Shown here piece by piece: positions 31,486 through 39,862 of a stretch of 64,000 bases of DNA. Origin of the DNA: Mycolicibacter terrae (GTDB taxonomy: Bacteria > Actinomycetota > Actinomycetes > Mycobacteriales > Mycobacteriaceae); NCBI RefSeq assembly GCF_010727125.1, contig NZ_AP022564.1, positions 3,658,001-3,722,000 on the forward strand. Reading direction: 5' to 3'. Every line of letters starts with the position of its first letter. Within the stretch, counting starts at the first letter, position 1. The position numbers and the translations under genes are program-made. Below the pieces are notes generated by a model, which had not been told where the DNA came from, did no database searches, and was given only the letters and a program-made list of their open reading frames with translations.

Positions 31486-31775
31486 CCGCGTGGTTCAACT
31501 ACGCCGCGACCCTCAAAATCCTGGTGTTCGGGCTGCTGGTCGGCGGGGCATTGCCGGCGCTGTTCGCGGTCGGGGTGCGGGTCAACGCGGTCGGCAACAA
31601 TGTCCCCGCGAGCACTGATGGCACCGTGAACGCGAAGCGCTCGGTGCTGATCGCGCTCAGCTGGGCGATCTTCCTGGCGGTGCTGGTCGTGGTCGTCATC
31701 GGGGTGCTGTTCATCGCCCGCGACTTCCTGGGCCATCACTTCGGCTGGTACCTGCTCGGGGCGAAGCCGAAGTAA
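31482..31775 (+). CDS. small membrane protein paired with pit copy 1 (Rv0544c-like)
   Basis: A 97-residue protein with two membrane helices (ILVFGLLVGGALPALFAVGV and LSWAIFLAVLVVVVIGVLFIA) and a short basic middle. It begins MTAWFNYAATLKIL, the same as its paralog at 33021. The four-base ATGA overlap with pitA and the constant pairing suggest an accessory subunit or regulator of the transporter; no function is established. Confidence 0.8.
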   Translation: MTAWFNYAATLKILVFGLLVGGALPALFAVGVRVNAVGNNVPASTDGTVNAKRSVLIALSWAIFLAVLVVVVIGVLFIARDFLGHHFGWYLLGAKPK

Positions 31776-31818
31776 CCCGGTTCGACAACGCGGGCGTGCG
31801 GCTGCAAAACTTCTCCCG

Positions 31819-33024
31819 GTGACCTTGGAGCTGTTCTTGTTGATCACGGTCGTGATCACCGCCCTGGCCTTCGACTTCACCAACGGCTTCCACGACACCG
31901 GCAACGCCGTTGCCACCGGAATCGCCAGTGGTGCGCTCAAACCGAAAACCGCAGTGACGCTGTGCGCCACGCTGAATCTCGTCGGCGCCTTCCTGTCGAC
32001 ACAGGTGGCCGCGACGATCGCCAAGGACCTGGTGGTCACGCATCTGGTGACGCTGGAGGTCATGTTCGGCGGCCTGGTGGGCGGCATCGTGTGGAACCTG
32101 CTGACCTGGCTGCTCGGAATACCGTCGAGCTCCTCACACGCACTGATCGGCGGGGTGGTCGGGGCGATGATGGCCGCGGCCGGCGGGGCCGGTGTGCGCT
32201 GGGACGGTGTGGTGTCGAAGGTGTTGGTGCCCACCGTGATAGCGGTGCTGGCCGCCACCCTGGTCGCCACCGTCGGAACCCGGCTGGTCTACCGGCTGAC
32301 CCGTGACGTCTCCCCGCGGCGCACCCGGCGGGAATTCCGTCGCGGCCAAGTCTTCTCGGCCGCTCTGATGTCGCTGGCCCACGGCACCAACGACGCCCAG
32401 AAGACGATGGGCGTCATCTTTCTGGCGCTGATCTCCTATGGTGCCGCCCGCAAGACCGACGTGATGCCGCCACTGTGGGTGATCGTGTGCTGTGCGCTGG
32501 CGATGGCCGCCGGCACCTACTTCGGCGGCTGGCGGGTGATCCGGACCCTGGGCAAGGGGCTGGTGGACATCGAGCCACCGCAGGGCATGGCGGCCGAATC
32601 GTCGTCGGCGGCCATCATTTTGCTGTCCAGCCATTTCGGCTACTCACTGTCGACCACGCAGGTGGTGACCGGGTCGGTGATGGGTTCGGGGCTGGGCAAA
32701 CCCGGCGCCGACGTGCGCTGGACGGTGGCCCGCCGGATGGCGACCGCCTGGCTGATCACCCTCCCGATGGCCGGCGCCATCGGGGCGCTCACCTACCGAC
32801 TGGTCCACACCATCGGCGGCTACCCGGGCACCATCGCCGGGCTGGTCGTGCTGGTGGGAGTGGCGACGCTGATCTGGCTGCAGTCCCGCAAAGTCCCGGT
32901 CGATCACACCAATGTGACCGCCGACTGGGGCAAGCACATGACCGACGGCCTTGAAGTTATTGCACCGCAGCCGGTTCCACCCTCCTCAGCGGGCGATGTC
33001 GGCGCCGAGGAGGTCGACGCATGA
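31819..33024 (+). CDS. pitA: low-affinity inorganic phosphate transporter, copy 2
   Basis: A 401-residue PiT permease very similar to copy 1: the blocks ALAFDFTNGFHDTGNAVATG, WNLLTWLLGIPSSSSHALIGG, SLAHGTNDAQKTMGVIFLAL and ILLSSHFGYSLSTTQVVTGS are shared almost exactly, while the loop after the first repeat and the C-terminal tail differ. Starts GTG. The distance from the first pair is 43 bases. I recall only one pit gene at this locus in M. tuberculosis (Rv0545c), so this is a tandem duplication or a pair lost elsewhere. Confidence 0.92.
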   Translation: MTLELFLLITVVITALAFDFTNGFHDTGNAVATGIASGALKPKTAVTLCATLNLVGAFLSTQVAATIAKDLVVTHLVTLEVMFGGLVGGIVWNLLTWLLGIPSSSSHALIGGVVGAMMAAAGGAGVRWDGVVSKVLVPTVIAVLAATLVATVGTRLVYRLTRDVSPRRTRREFRRGQVFSAALMSLAHGTNDAQKTMGVIFLALISYGAARKTDVMPPLWVIVCCALAMAAGTYFGGWRVIRTLGKGLVDIEPPQGMAAESSSAAIILLSSHFGYSLSTTQVVTGSVMGSGLGKPGADVRWTVARRMATAWLITLPMAGAIGALTYRLVHTIGGYPGTIAGLVVLVGVATLIWLQSRKVPVDHTNVTADWGKHMTDGLEVIAPQPVPPSSAGDVGAEEVDA

Positions 33025-33320
33025 GCACGCTGAGCGCCTGGTTCAACTATGTGGCCACGGCCAAGATCCTGATCTTCGGCCTGTTGATCGGCACCGCGAT
33101 GCCCGGACTGTTCGCGATCGGGGTGCGCCTGGGCGCGGCCGCGGACGGCCCCACCGTCCGCCGTCGGGAATTGAGTGTGCTGCGGTGGGCGGTGTTTGCG
33201 CTGTTGCTGGCGATAATGCTGGTCGGGGTGTTGTTCATCAGCCGCGACTTCATCGAGCACCGCATCGGTTGGCAGTGGGATGACTGGGACGTCTGGGACG
33301 ACGTTTTCGGCGCCGAATAG
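33021..33320 (+). CDS. small membrane protein paired with pit copy 2
   Basis: A 99-residue two-helix membrane protein (KILIFGLLIGTAMPGLFAIGV and AVFALLLAIMLVGVLFIS) that begins MSTLSAWFNYVATAKIL, clearly paralogous to the gene at 31482. The C-terminus differs and is rich in Trp and Asp (WQWDDWDVWDDVF). It overlaps pit copy 2 by ATGA. Confidence 0.8.
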   Translation: MSTLSAWFNYVATAKILIFGLLIGTAMPGLFAIGVRLGAAADGPTVRRRELSVLRWAVFALLLAIMLVGVLFISRDFIEHRIGWQWDDWDVWDDVFGAE

Positions 33321-33369
33321 ACGTAATATCGATCCTGACATGGTGTCGGCGCCGGGAAGTTGACGCAGG

Positions 33370-33672
33370 ATGAACAAATTTCTCACCTCGATCGTCGCCT
33401 GGCTGCGCGCCGGATATCCCGACGGCGTCCCGCAGACCGACTACGTCCCGCTGCTGGCGCTGCTGTCCCGCCGGCTGTCCAACGACGAGGTGAAGGCCGT
33501 CGCCGGGGAACTGATCGGTCGCGGCGAATTCGATCACGTCGACATCGGGGTGCTGATCGCCCGGCTCACCAACGAGCTGCCCGCCCAAGAGGATGTCGAC
33601 CGGGTGCGGGAGCGGTTGGCCGCCAAAGGCTGGCTGCTGGACGACGCCCCCACCGGCGGAGGGACGCCATAG
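33370..33672 (+). CDS. DUF3349 protein (Rv0543c-like)
   Basis: A 100-residue soluble helical protein: LTSIVAWLRAGYPDGVPQTDYVPLLALLSRRLSNDEV is the family signature. Structures of the family are known but the function is not. It sits directly before menE, as Rv0543c does, and its stop overlaps the possible ATA codon of menE, so coupling is likely. Confidence 0.88.
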   Translation: MNKFLTSIVAWLRAGYPDGVPQTDYVPLLALLSRRLSNDEVKAVAGELIGRGEFDHVDIGVLIARLTNELPAQEDVDRVRERLAAKGWLLDDAPTGGGTP

Positions 33673-33710
33673 CCGGCCTGCGCGCACTGGTCGTCCCATC
33701 CGACGGTGCG

Positions 33711-34811
33711 GTGTCGACGCTGCTGCCCGCTCTGCGCGACGTCCTGGACGGCCGCGACGCCGCCCTGACCCCCGTTGCGCCCGACGGTGATCCATCGGTC
33801 CTTGAGGTGTTGCGGGTGGGTGAACCGGTCGATGACGACGTCGCGCTGGTGGTGACGACGTCGGGAACCACCGGGGCACCCAAGGGAGCTCTGCTGACCG
33901 GCGCGGCACTGCGGGCCAGCGCGGCCGCCACTCACGACCGCCTCGGCGGTCCGGGCCGTTGGCTGCTGGCGTTGCCGCCGCACCACATCGCCGGAATCCA
34001 GGTTGTGGTGCGCAGCCTGCTGGCCGGCACCACCCCGGTGCAGCTTGACGTGGCAACGGGTTTCGACATCGAACAGCTTCCGGCGGCCGTCGCCGAACTC
34101 GGGTCCGGGCGGCGTTACACCTCCTTGGTGGCCACCCAGCTCGCCAAGGCGCTGACCAGCCCCGCCGCGACGGCCGCGCTGGCCGAACTGGATACGGTGC
34201 TGCTGGGCGGTGGGCCTGCGCCGCAACCGGTCCTGGATGCGGCGGCGGGCGCAGGCGTGCGGGTGGTGCGCACCTACGGCATGAGCGAGACCGCCGGGGG
34301 CTGCGTCTACGACGGCGTGCCGCTGCCGCAAGTCCGCGTCCGGATCGGCCCGGACGGTCGGATCGCGATCGGCGGACCGACGCTGGCCCGGGGTTACCGC
34401 AATCGCGTCGAACCCGACCCATTCGCCGAGCCGGGATGGTTTCACACTAATGATGTTGGCGCCCTCGATGATTCCAAACATCTCAGTGTGCTGGGGCGCG
34501 CCGACGACGCAATCAGCACCGGCGGGCTGACCGTGTTACCCGGCCCGGTGGAGGCCGTGTTGTCGACGCACCCCGCGGTGGCCGACTGCGCGGTGTTTCC
34601 GATCGACGACGATCGGCTGGGGCAGCGGGTCGCGGCCGCGGTGGTGGTGGCCGGTCTCACCCCGCCGACGCTGGAGGGGTTGCGCGCCCATGTCGCCGCG
34701 TCCCTGGACCTCACGGCGGCCCCGCGCGAGTTGCACATCGTCGACGCGCTGCCCCGACGCGGGATCGGGAAGCTGGACCGAAAAGCTCTCATGCGTAGGT
34801 TTTCTCGCTGA
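33711..34811 (+). CDS. menE: o-succinylbenzoate-CoA ligase
   Basis: Adenylates o-succinylbenzoate and attaches CoA. The adenylate-forming motifs are LVVTTSGTTGAPKGALLT, RTYGMSETAGGCVYDG, FHTNDVG and the C-terminal RRGIGKLDRKAL with the catalytic lysine. The GTG at 33711 gives 366 residues, matching M. tuberculosis MenE. An ATA at 33669 has a better ribosome site (GGAGGG) and overlaps the previous stop, but would be an unusual start codon. The enzyme is shorter than other ligases at its N-terminus, as in other mycobacteria. Confidence 0.92.
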   Translation: MSTLLPALRDVLDGRDAALTPVAPDGDPSVLEVLRVGEPVDDDVALVVTTSGTTGAPKGALLTGAALRASAAATHDRLGGPGRWLLALPPHHIAGIQVVVRSLLAGTTPVQLDVATGFDIEQLPAAVAELGSGRRYTSLVATQLAKALTSPAATAALAELDTVLLGGGPAPQPVLDAAAGAGVRVVRTYGMSETAGGCVYDGVPLPQVRVRIGPDGRIAIGGPTLARGYRNRVEPDPFAEPGWFHTNDVGALDDSKHLSVLGRADDAISTGGLTVLPGPVEAVLSTHPAVADCAVFPIDDDRLGQRVAAAVVVAGLTPPTLEGLRAHVAASLDLTAAPRELHIVDALPRRGIGKLDRKALMRRFSR

Positions 34812-34831
34812 TTAGGCCATCGGCCGCGGAA

Positions 34832-36628
34832 TCAGGTCCCGCCGTCGCCACTCGAGCCACCACTCGAGCCACCACTCGAGCCGCCACTGGACCCACCACT
34901 CGAATCGCCGCTGGAGCCACCACTGGACCCACCGCTGGAACCACCGCTCGAATCGCCACTGGACCCACCGCTGGAACCACCGCTCGAATCACCGCTGGAA
35001 CCACTGCTGGACCCGCCGCTCGAATCGCCGCTGGAGCCACTGCTGGACCCACCACTGGACCCGCCCCCGGCATCACCGCCCGAGCCAGACGAGCTGGACC
35101 CGCCACCAGCGGAGCCACTGCTGTCCGACCCACCCGGGGCGCCTGAGCCGCCCGCACTGCCGGCCTCACCACTCCCGGACCCACCCGCGTCACTGCCCGA
35201 TCCCCCGGTACCGGTCCCACCCGAGTCGGTACCGCCCGAGCTGGTACCGCCACCGGATGTTCCACCGGGATTACCGGAAGAGCCGCCCGACCCGCCGTCG
35301 TCGGAACCGCCCGCGCCACCACCGGATCCGCCGGGGTTACTGCTACCGCCGCCGGGGTTGGTGCCGGAGCCCCCGGCGCTCCCATCATCGCCACCGGTCC
35401 CGCTACCGCCGGAATGGCCGCCACCCGAATCGGTGTCGCCAGAACCGCTACCGCCCGAACCGCTGCCGCCCGAACCGCTGCCACCGGAACCGGTATCTCC
35501 ACCGGGACTGCCGCTCCCGGTATGACCGCCACCGGACCCGACGCCTCCGCCACTACCACTACCACCACCGCTGCCGGAGCCAGAGCCGGAGCCGCCGAGC
35601 CCACCGCCGCCGCCGATGACGGGCCCGGTGATGATCGGGATCGGAATCGGGAACGGGATCACCGCCGGCGCCGGGGGTGCGACGGGCGGCACCGCCGGCG
35701 CCACGACCGGCGGCGGAGCCACCGCGGCCGGGAGTTCCGGTTTCACCGGGACCACAACGGGATTGGACACCGGAGCTTGGGGAGCGGGCCGTGGCAACGG
35801 CTTGGGCGCCGGTAAGGCGGGGATGAAGTTACCCGGCACCGGTTGGGGCTGCGGCGGCTGCGCCACCACCGGAGGCTGTGACGGGCTGGACGCGGCCGTC
35901 GGGCGGATACCGATCGTGACGGCCACCGCCAGCGCGGCGCAGCCGGCGACCAGGATGCCGCCGACCGTGCTGCCCACCAGAAGTGCGCGACCCACCGGTG
36001 GCGGCGCGGCGCCGAGCTCGTCGTCTTCGGCCGCCTCGGCTTCGTCGTAGGCGGCGTCGTAGTCGTAGTCATCCTCGGCGTACTCGACTGGCAGCAACTC
36101 GGAGTCGTCGTGGGTCATCGAGTACGCCAGCTGCTGTTCGGGCTCTGAACCGTGGGCCGGCGGTGCCGCCGCGGTGGCCGTTCCATCGGCCGCGTCCAAG
36201 TCAGGCAGCGCCGCCGCCATCGTCGGCTCGGCGGCGGTCGCCGCCGGTGCGGCCATCGTCGCCTCCCCGCCGGGAGACGGCAGCATCGTCGTCTCGCCGT
36301 CCTCGCCGGAAGCGTTGCGCGCCAACGCCACTGCCGAGCGCGCATCAGACTGCTCGGAGACGTTCTCGACGCCCGCCTCGTCGAGCGCCCGGCGAAGATC
36401 GGCCAGCAATTCCGAATCCGACCAGCACAGCCGGGTGGCAGCCAGCCGATGGCCTTCGTCGGCCAGCATCCGGTGCGTGCCGGTCACCGTCTCGGTCAGC
36501 GTCCCGACCGGATCCCGCGTCAGGTCAAGCATCGACTCATCGAGTACGGCATCGCCGTAGGCATCCGATTCGACGAGCGCCAGGCGGGCCAGTGCGCCGG
36601 TGACCGAGACGCCCAGCGCGACATCCAT
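34832..36628 (-). CDS. DUF7159-type membrane protein with long Gly/Ser repeat tail
   Basis: A 598-residue protein. The cytoplasmic N-terminus MDVALGVSVTGALARLALVE is the same family as the protein at 20500. An acidic stretch (EYAEDDYDYDAAYDEAEAAEDDE) precedes one membrane helix (LLVGSTVGGILVAGCAALAVAV, about 220-245). Outside come about 110 Pro/Val-rich residues and then about 250 residues of Gly/Ser with Asp/Thr/Asn, ending in repeats of GGSSGDSS and GGSSGGSS. The ATG at 36628 follows AGGAGG. The exported tail is disordered and could act as a spacer or adhesin; function unknown. Confidence 0.7.
   Translation of the reverse strand: MDVALGVSVTGALARLALVESDAYGDAVLDESMLDLTRDPVGTLTETVTGTHRMLADEGHRLAATRLCWSDSELLADLRRALDEAGVENVSEQSDARSAVALARNASGEDGETTMLPSPGGEATMAAPAATAAEPTMAAALPDLDAADGTATAAAPPAHGSEPEQQLAYSMTHDDSELLPVEYAEDDYDYDAAYDEAEAAEDDELGAAPPPVGRALLVGSTVGGILVAGCAALAVAVTIGIRPTAASSPSQPPVVAQPPQPQPVPGNFIPALPAPKPLPRPAPQAPVSNPVVVPVKPELPAAVAPPPVVAPAVPPVAPPAPAVIPFPIPIPIITGPVIGGGGGLGGSGSGSGSGGGSGSGGGVGSGGGHTGSGSPGGDTGSGGSGSGGSGSGGSGSGDTDSGGGHSGGSGTGGDDGSAGGSGTNPGGGSSNPGGSGGGAGGSDDGGSGGSSGNPGGTSGGGTSSGGTDSGGTGTGGSGSDAGGSGSGEAGSAGGSGAPGGSDSSGSAGGGSSSSGSGGDAGGGSSGGSSSGSSGDSSGGSSSGSSGDSSGGSSGGSSGDSSGGSSGGSSGGSSGDSSGGSSGGSSGGSSGGSSGDGGT
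34850..35620 (-). repeat. Gly/Ser-coding tandem repeats
   Basis: The 3' part of the DUF7159-type gene is built from short direct repeats of CC-ACTCGAGCCACC and CC-GCTGGAACCACC type units (strongest at 34855-35060) that encode GGSSG(D/G)SS. Copy number is likely to vary between strains. Confidence 0.8.
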
Positions 36629-36734
36629 CTGCGCGCCTCCTTCCGCCACTTCGATTAGCCAGTCTAGCCGCGCGAACCCCGCAGCCGAGTGGCGTGGATC
36701 TTCGCTGTTCAGCGGTGTCCAGCCACCGCGCGGT

Positions 36735-36740
36735 TATGGT
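36735..36740 (+). promoter_or_regulatory. -10 element, leaderless membrane-protein gene
   Basis: TATGGT lies six bases before the GTG at 36747. Confidence 0.5.
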
Positions 36741-36746
36741 GAGCAG

Positions 36747-38213
36747 GTGATCGCCGAGTCGACCAGGCGCTGGAACATCGGCCGTGACGTCACCGCTGCG
36801 GTGCTGTTGTGCGCTGCGCTCGCACTGCCCTGGAACCTGTACTTCGGGGGCGGAATTCCCGGCAGCGACACCAGGTTGCTGGCCGTGCTGGCCGCGGCGA
36901 CGGTGCTCGCGCTGGGGGCGGTCGCCGTGGCGTATGTCGGGCCCTGGGCAATATTGGGCGCGCACCCCAACCCGGCCTTCGCGGGACGGCTGCGCGGGCT
37001 GCTCAGTGCGCCGTACCTGTTGCTGGTGCTCGGTGTGGTGGTCGTCGACGTGCTGCAGACCATCCGCTTCGGCGGCAGCTCGCAGCCCCCCGGCGGCGCG
37101 GGTCCGGGCGCCTGGCTGGGCGTCACCGGAGCGTTGCTCGCCGGGCAACCGGTGCTTGCCGGGCCGGTCCGGTTCTGGAAGCGCGGGGTCCGCGTGCTGG
37201 GCTATGCCGCGATCGCCGGCGCAGCCTTGAGCGTGCTGTTCAACCTCTACTGGCGGGTGCGCTACGCCCTGCCCGACGCGACGGGCGGCTTCGCCGGGCA
37301 ACATGTCGCGATCATCGTGACCGCGTTGGTGTACGGGGTGGTGGCCTGGGTCGCGGTGTTCACCGGTTCGCGCTGGATTCTGCGGCGCGACAGGGCGTCC
37401 CAGCTCAGCGTCGTCCTGCTGGGCGGCGCCACCCTGCTCGCCGGCGCACTGGTGTGGACGCTGCCGGTGGGCCGTGTCATCGACGGCTTTCACGGCATCG
37501 CGCAGAACACCTCCACGGCCGGGGTCGGGTTCGAGGGCTACCTGGTGTGGGTGGCCGCGGCGGCGATCTTCGCGGTGGCCGCGGTACGCGATGCGTCGGC
37601 GATGACCTGGCTGGGTGCGACGCGTAATACGTTGCTGCTCATCACCGTCTGGGGTCTGGGGTCGGCGTTGATGCGCATCAACGATCTCGCGGTCGCGGCC
37701 GGGCTGGATCTGCCGCGTTCGCCGTATGACAGCGCGGCGATGGCATCCTTCGACGTGCTGACCGCGGTGGTCGCGGTCTGGCTGCGGATCAACCTGGGCA
37801 ACCGGTCGCTTCCGGCGGCCGCCCTCTGGTCGGTAGCCGCGATCTTGTTCGGGTTCACGATCGCGCGCCTGGTGGTGGGTGCCGGGCTGGCCCCGCGTCT
37901 GGCGGACTCGCAGCGGGCCGAGGCATTGGCCAACCCGGTCTACGGCAACGGACTCGCCCAGCAGATCACCAGCACGTTCGACGTGGTGCTGTGTGGGCTG
38001 GCGCTGTGCGCTCTGGCGGTCGCGATCATCGCCGGACGACTCGCACTGCCCACCGACGACCGCCCCAGACCCGGCGTCCCCGGCTCACCGCACATCTTCC
38101 GTTCGGAGGGCTCGACCCCGTCCTCACCCGCGGCTGGGCCGAGGATCTACCGGGGAGCCGACGAGTCGGCCGGCGGCGAAGCGTTGGCCCAGGGCAGCTC
38201 GAACGGCAGCTGA
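36747..38213 (+). CDS. polytopic membrane protein (Rv0541c-like)
   Basis: A 488-residue integral membrane protein with about ten to twelve helices, for example VTAAVLLCAALALPWNLYF, LLAVLAAATVLALGAVAVAY, YLLLVLGVVVVDVLQTIRF and ITLF-type segments through residue 430, then a polar tail. The DUF7937-like N-terminal WNIGRDVTAAVLL and the position next to menE match Rv0541c. Function unknown. The GTG at 36747 is selected by the TATGGT element six bases upstream. Confidence 0.75.
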   Translation: MIAESTRRWNIGRDVTAAVLLCAALALPWNLYFGGGIPGSDTRLLAVLAAATVLALGAVAVAYVGPWAILGAHPNPAFAGRLRGLLSAPYLLLVLGVVVVDVLQTIRFGGSSQPPGGAGPGAWLGVTGALLAGQPVLAGPVRFWKRGVRVLGYAAIAGAALSVLFNLYWRVRYALPDATGGFAGQHVAIIVTALVYGVVAWVAVFTGSRWILRRDRASQLSVVLLGGATLLAGALVWTLPVGRVIDGFHGIAQNTSTAGVGFEGYLVWVAAAAIFAVAAVRDASAMTWLGATRNTLLLITVWGLGSALMRINDLAVAAGLDLPRSPYDSAAMASFDVLTAVVAVWLRINLGNRSLPAAALWSVAAILFGFTIARLVVGAGLAPRLADSQRAEALANPVYGNGLAQQITSTFDVVLCGLALCALAVAIIAGRLALPTDDRPRPGVPGSPHIFRSEGSTPSSPAAGPRIYRGADESAGGEALAQGSSNGS

Positions 38214-38314
38214 CTCCCCCGTGCGGCGAATGATCTGGGCAGCCACCAAAGCGTTTATCGAATGCGGGCGCCGGGTAAGCGACACTGCGCTCCAGCGATT
38301 GACATGAGGACGAG

Positions 38315-39046
38315 ATGAACATCGAAATGGCCGTAACGAAGGCAGGTGCCATCACCCGGTACCTGGGTGCAGCGATGGTGATGAGCGGTGCCACCCTGTT
38401 GGCCCCGGGCGTCGGCTACGTCTCGGCGGAGCCCTGCCCGGACGTGGAGGCGGTGTTCGCGCGCGGCACCGGCGAGCCGCCCGGCGTCGGTGGCATCGGC
38501 CAATCCTTCGTCGATGCGCTGCGCGCCAAGGTGGGTGAACGCTCGTTTGCGGTGTACCCGGTCAACTATGCCGCCAGCAGTGATTTCGGCGGCGGCACCG
38601 ACTTCGCCCGCACCGTTGTCGACGGCATCCGCGACGCCGGCACCCACATCGAGAACACCGCCGCGACCTGCCCCAACACCCGAATCGTGCTCGGCGGATT
38701 CTCGCAGGGCGCGGCGTTGGCCGGCTACACCACCTCGGCCGAGGTCCCCAAGGAAGTGCCCGCCGAGTACCTGGCCTACATCCCGCAGCCGATGCCGCCT
38801 TCGGTGGCCGACCACGTCGCCGCCGTCGTCTTGTTCGGCACGCCGTCCACGGAGTTCCTGCAGCCCAACGGCGCGCCACCGGTGCGGATCGGCCCGCGGT
38901 ATGCATCCAAGACCCTGCAGCTGTGCGCCGACGGCGACACCATCTGCAACGGAGCCCCGGCCGGCGGGCCACCCTTCGCACACGCGTCCTACGGCGTCAA
39001 CGGTATGACGGACCAGGGCGCTGATTACGCGGTCGCCCATCTCTAG
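38315..39046 (+). CDS. secreted cutinase-like esterase
   Basis: A 243-residue exported serine esterase. A signal peptide covers residues 1-37 (hydrophobic AAMVMSGATLLAPGVGYVSA). The mature protein starts EPCPDVEAVFARGTGEPPG, has the nucleophile GGFSQGAALA, the Asp in LCADGDTICNG and the His in PFAHASYGVNGM, with cysteines placed for two disulfides. Mycobacterial cutinase-like proteins hydrolyse lipids and esters. It is not present at this place in M. tuberculosis as I recall. ATG follows GAGGACGAG. Confidence 0.92.
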   Translation: MNIEMAVTKAGAITRYLGAAMVMSGATLLAPGVGYVSAEPCPDVEAVFARGTGEPPGVGGIGQSFVDALRAKVGERSFAVYPVNYAASSDFGGGTDFARTVVDGIRDAGTHIENTAATCPNTRIVLGGFSQGAALAGYTTSAEVPKEVPAEYLAYIPQPMPPSVADHVAAVVLFGTPSTEFLQPNGAPPVRIGPRYASKTLQLCADGDTICNGAPAGGPPFAHASYGVNGMTDQGADYAVAHL

Positions 39047-39052
39047 AGCGCT

Positions 39053-39829
39053 CTAGGGCAGCTCGAACGGCAACTCGATGCCCTCGTGCGGCAGACAGTG
39101 TGTGCAGGTGCGCTCTTCGTCGACCCGCTCGATGGCTTGGTGCACCAACTTTTTGAACGGCTCGATGTTCTTCTGGAATTCCGCGAACACGTCGACGACC
39201 TTCACGCCGCTGCCGACATCGACGCCGGCGTCCAGGTCGGTGACCAAAGCTACTGCCGCGTAGCACATTTCCAGTTCACGAGCCAGCACCGCCTCGGGAT
39301 AGCCGGTCATGTTGATCAGGCGGAAACCGGCCGCGGCGAACCATTGACTTTCGGCGCGGGTGGAGAAACGCGGCCCCTGGATGACCACCATGGTGCCGCC
39401 GTCGACGACGTCGGGCAGGCCGCACACCGTGGTCCGCAGCGTCGGGCAGTACGGGTCGGCGAATTCGACATGCACACCGCCGTCGTCGAAGTAGGTGTCG
39501 GCACGCCCCCGGGTGCGGTCCACCAGTTGATCGGGCACCACCACCGAGCCGGGTGGCAGCTCAGGCGTCAGGCTGCCGACCGCGCACGGCGCGAGGATCC
39601 GCCGCACCCCCAGTGCCCGCAGCGCCCACATGTTGGCCCGGTAGGGCACCGTGTGCGCCGAGTACTCATGTCGCTCGCCGTGCCGCGGCAGAAACGCGAC
39701 CTGGTGGCCACCGACTTCGCCGACGGTGATCTGCGCGCTGGGCTTCCCGTAGGGGGTGTCGGATTGCACCCGGCGCGCGTCGTCACCGAAGAACGAGTAG
39801 AAGCCACTACCGCCGATCACTCCCAGCAA
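39053..39829 (-). CDS. mtnP: S-methyl-5'-thioadenosine phosphorylase
   Basis: Splits methylthioadenosine into adenine and 5-methylthioribose-1-phosphate. The 258-residue protein has IGGSGFYSF, RHGERHEYSAHTVPYRANMWAL, APCAVGSL and the substrate loop NMTGYPEAVLARELEMCYA of the family. It corresponds to Rv0535. The TTG at 39829 is used because GGAGG lies eight bases upstream. It diverges from menA with 33 bases between start codons. Confidence 0.93.
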   Translation of the reverse strand: MLGVIGGSGFYSFFGDDARRVQSDTPYGKPSAQITVGEVGGHQVAFLPRHGERHEYSAHTVPYRANMWALRALGVRRILAPCAVGSLTPELPPGSVVVPDQLVDRTRGRADTYFDDGGVHVEFADPYCPTLRTTVCGLPDVVDGGTMVVIQGPRFSTRAESQWFAAAGFRLINMTGYPEAVLARELEMCYAAVALVTDLDAGVDVGSGVKVVDVFAEFQKNIEPFKKLVHQAIERVDEERTCTHCLPHEGIELPFELP

Positions 39830-39862
39830 GTTGCGTTCCTCCCGCGTGCAAGGATCGTGCCT

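Noticed and set aside
34853..35060. CRISPR-like array of short regular repeats
   Set aside because: Units are about 12-24 bases with no unique spacers and stay in frame as Gly/Ser codons; it is a coding repeat.
38299..38304. TTGACA as -35 of the cutinase gene
   Set aside because: It lies only about ten bases before the start codon, with no room for a -10; likely chance.
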